This document shows, piece by piece, positions 45,943 through 46,888 of a stretch of DNA of 46,888 nt (positions within the stretch are counted from its first letter, which is position 1; each line of letters starts with the position of its first letter). The notes below the pieces were generated by a model. That model saw only the letters and a list, made by a program, of their open reading frames with translations, had not been told where the DNA came from and did no database searches. A program made the position numbers and the translations under genes. This stretch comes from Actinomycetota bacterium (lineage in GTDB: Bacteria; Actinomycetota; Actinomycetes; S36-B12): the NCBI GenBank assembly GCA_016870515.1, contig VGBL01000014.1:1-46888 (forward strand), given 5' to 3'.

Positions 45943-46392
45943 ATGGGTGTCCGCAACGTCGGCAAACTGCGTCAGCCGACGCCGACGACGGCACTCGTCG
46001 TGAGCGACGTCCCGAGCACGGTCATGATCAACGAGGACTTCGGGAACATGTTCGCTGAGGCCTCGATAGAGGAGGCGAAGGCCGTCTACAAGCGTGGAGT
46101 GCTGAAGCTGCATCCGGACAAGATGGGTCCGGAGTATTTAAAGCCCTTCCAGGAGTTCGATGCGGCCTACAAGTTCCGGCTTCGTCAGCTTCAGGAATCC
46201 CCGGCGTTGATAACCGACAACATCATCAACCCGAACCATTTCGTGCCGAAGGCGCCTCCGGCTGCTCCGCCGCAGCCCGCGGCAGCCAATCTCAACAGGT
46301 ACTCCGTGTACTCCTCCTCGTCCTCGGACTCGGGGGACTTCATGAGGGATTACTTGAATGACTTCAAGAAGAACAACCAGGGTGGCGACTAG
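45943..46392 (+). CDS. J-domain-like protein
   Basis: 149 aa, no gap to the upstream gene. Residues 33-80 read like a J-domain: EDFGNMFAEASIEEAKAVYK, LKLHPDK with the HPD signature at 57-59, and FQEFDAAYKFRL, which matches the helix IV region of DnaJ. Only the J-domain is present; there is no Gly/Phe or zinc-finger region. The C-terminal half (90-149) is Pro/Ala and Ser rich, probably disordered. J-proteins stimulate Hsp70 (DnaK). Its location just upstream of clpC, a protein-quality-control ATPase, fits, but the two are separated by a terminator. Confidence 0.65.
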   Translation: MGVRNVGKLRQPTPTTALVVSDVPSTVMINEDFGNMFAEASIEEAKAVYKRGVLKLHPDKMGPEYLKPFQEFDAAYKFRLRQLQESPALITDNIINPNHFVPKAPPAAPPQPAAANLNRYSVYSSSSSDSGDFMRDYLNDFKKNNQGGD

Positions 46393-46410
46393 CCCACCGG
46401 CCGTTGCTCG

Positions 46411-46451
46411 GACGAGGGGCGGGGAGGTCCAGGACCTTCCCGCCCCTCGTC
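46411..46451 (+). terminator. Hairpin terminator after the J-domain gene
   Basis: Left arm GACGAGGGGCGGGGAGG (46411-46427) pairs with the right arm at 46435-46451 with one G-U pair, loop of 7 nt. It follows the TAG by 18 nt. Between it and clpC lie 229 bp with further GC-rich dyads and the clpC promoter but no gene. Confidence 0.7.
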
Positions 46452-46603
46452 GTCCTGGCGGGCCCTTCCGGAGGGGGCGGAACAGCACGTCAGGGGCGGC
46501 TTAGCCGACCCGCCGGGCCTCCCGGGAAGACCCCGGGCGCCCCGTGCGTTACCCCTCATGCGGCCAGCCCGGGCGCGGACGGGTGACCTCGGGCAGGCGG
46601 CGC

Positions 46604-46609
46604 TAGCAT
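46604..46609 (+). promoter_or_regulatory. Possible clpC -10 element
   Basis: TAGCAT, with a loose GGGTGA -35 region 17 nt upstream (46581-46586). The leader of about 65 nt ends in GGGAGA before the ATG. I see no CIRCE element and no certain ClgR operator in 46452-46680. Confidence 0.35.
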
Positions 46610-46680
46610 CGAACCAGCCGGGCGGCCCGTGCGTCGCATCCGGACAGGCCCGAGGGCCGCGGAACAGAAGGTGGGAGAGC

Positions 46681-46888
46681 ATGTTCGAGAGGTTTACCGA
46701 CCGGGCTCGCCGGGTCGTCGTCCTGGCCCAGGAAGAGGCCCGGATGCTCAACCACAACTACATCGGCACCGAGCACATCCTCCTCGGCCTCATCCACGAG
46801 GGCGAGGGCGTCGCCGCCAAGGCCCTCGAGAGCCTGGGCATCTCCCTGGAGGCCGTGCGCTCTCAGGTCGAGGAGATCATCGGCCAGG
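46681..46888 (+). CDS. clpC: ATP-dependent Clp protease ATP-binding subunit ClpC (N-terminal part)
   Basis: 69 codons are visible before the window ends. [48 protein letters not shown] and the following helix are the first Clp_N repeat of ClpC. GGGAGA is a good ribosome-binding site. The full protein (about 840 aa in the family) unfolds substrates for ClpP in the cytoplasm. Confidence 0.95.
   Translation, partial: MFERFTDRARRVVVLAQEEARMLNHNYIGTEHILLGLIHEGEGVAAKALESLGISLEAVRSQVEEIIGQ

Noticed and set aside
46452-46680. CIRCE/HrcA operator before clpC
   Set aside because: No TTAGCACTC-N9-GAGTGCTAA type dyad is found in this gap.

Overview
The window is a 46.9 kb high-GC chromosomal segment from an actinomycete (Actinomycetota). 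The main evidence is the collinear block ppa - dacB - DUF2342 - tilS - hpt - ftsH - folE - folP - folB - folK - DUF3180, followed by panC - nadB - nadC - coaX - lysS and clpC, which is a familiar actinobacterial neighbourhood. Many genes overlap by four bases (ATGA/GTGA), GTG and TTG starts are common, and at least nine genes have a TANNNT -10 hexamer only 6-7 nt before the start codon, as expected for leaderless transcripts. I cannot fix the order or genus from sequence alone.

Layout. (1) 1-9 kb is an accessory region of secreted proteins: a GH64-like glucanase running off the left edge through a Thr-Pro linker, a beta-propeller protein, a four-FnIII protein with a small secreted partner, and an SGNH hydrolase. 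Between them lie two gene graveyards (2.2-3.1 kb and 6.9-7.6 kb) made only of 3' ends of genes, plus a 132-bp repeat shared by both. (2) 9-15.9 kb is a histidine-utilisation operon (hutH, hutU, an M20 amidohydrolase, hutF, hutI) followed by a convergent NadR-kinase-like P-loop gene. (3) 16.5-21.2 kb holds fatty-acid beta-oxidation genes (thiolase, multifunctional FadB-like protein) with a TetR regulator and a histidine phosphatase. (4) 21.2-23.8 kb has membrane and secreted proteins, a Nudix hydrolase and pyrophosphatase. (5) 23.8-42.4 kb is the conserved housekeeping block: cell wall (dacB), tRNA-Ile lysidine (tilS), purine salvage (hpt), FtsH, folate, pantothenate, NAD, CoaX, LysRS and ArgA. 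(6) 42.4-46.4 kb contains a peptidoglycan amidase and then an unfamiliar three-gene set (helical secreted protein, small secreted or membrane protein, J-domain-like protein) with its own leader ORF, hairpins and terminators. (7) clpC runs off the right edge.

The most interesting item is inside the housekeeping block. At 33.2-35.3 kb a stand-alone NuoD/NDUFS2 paralogue and a MidA/NDUFAF7-family methyltransferase are transcribed divergently from a 40-bp gap. In mitochondria NDUFAF7 dimethylates an arginine of NDUFS2 in the motif GLLHRGTEKL. That motif is kept exactly here, while the quinone-binding tyrosine is replaced by tryptophan. This looks like an enzyme-substrate pair separated from complex I. 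The second candidate is the 43.2-46.4 kb set next to clpC.
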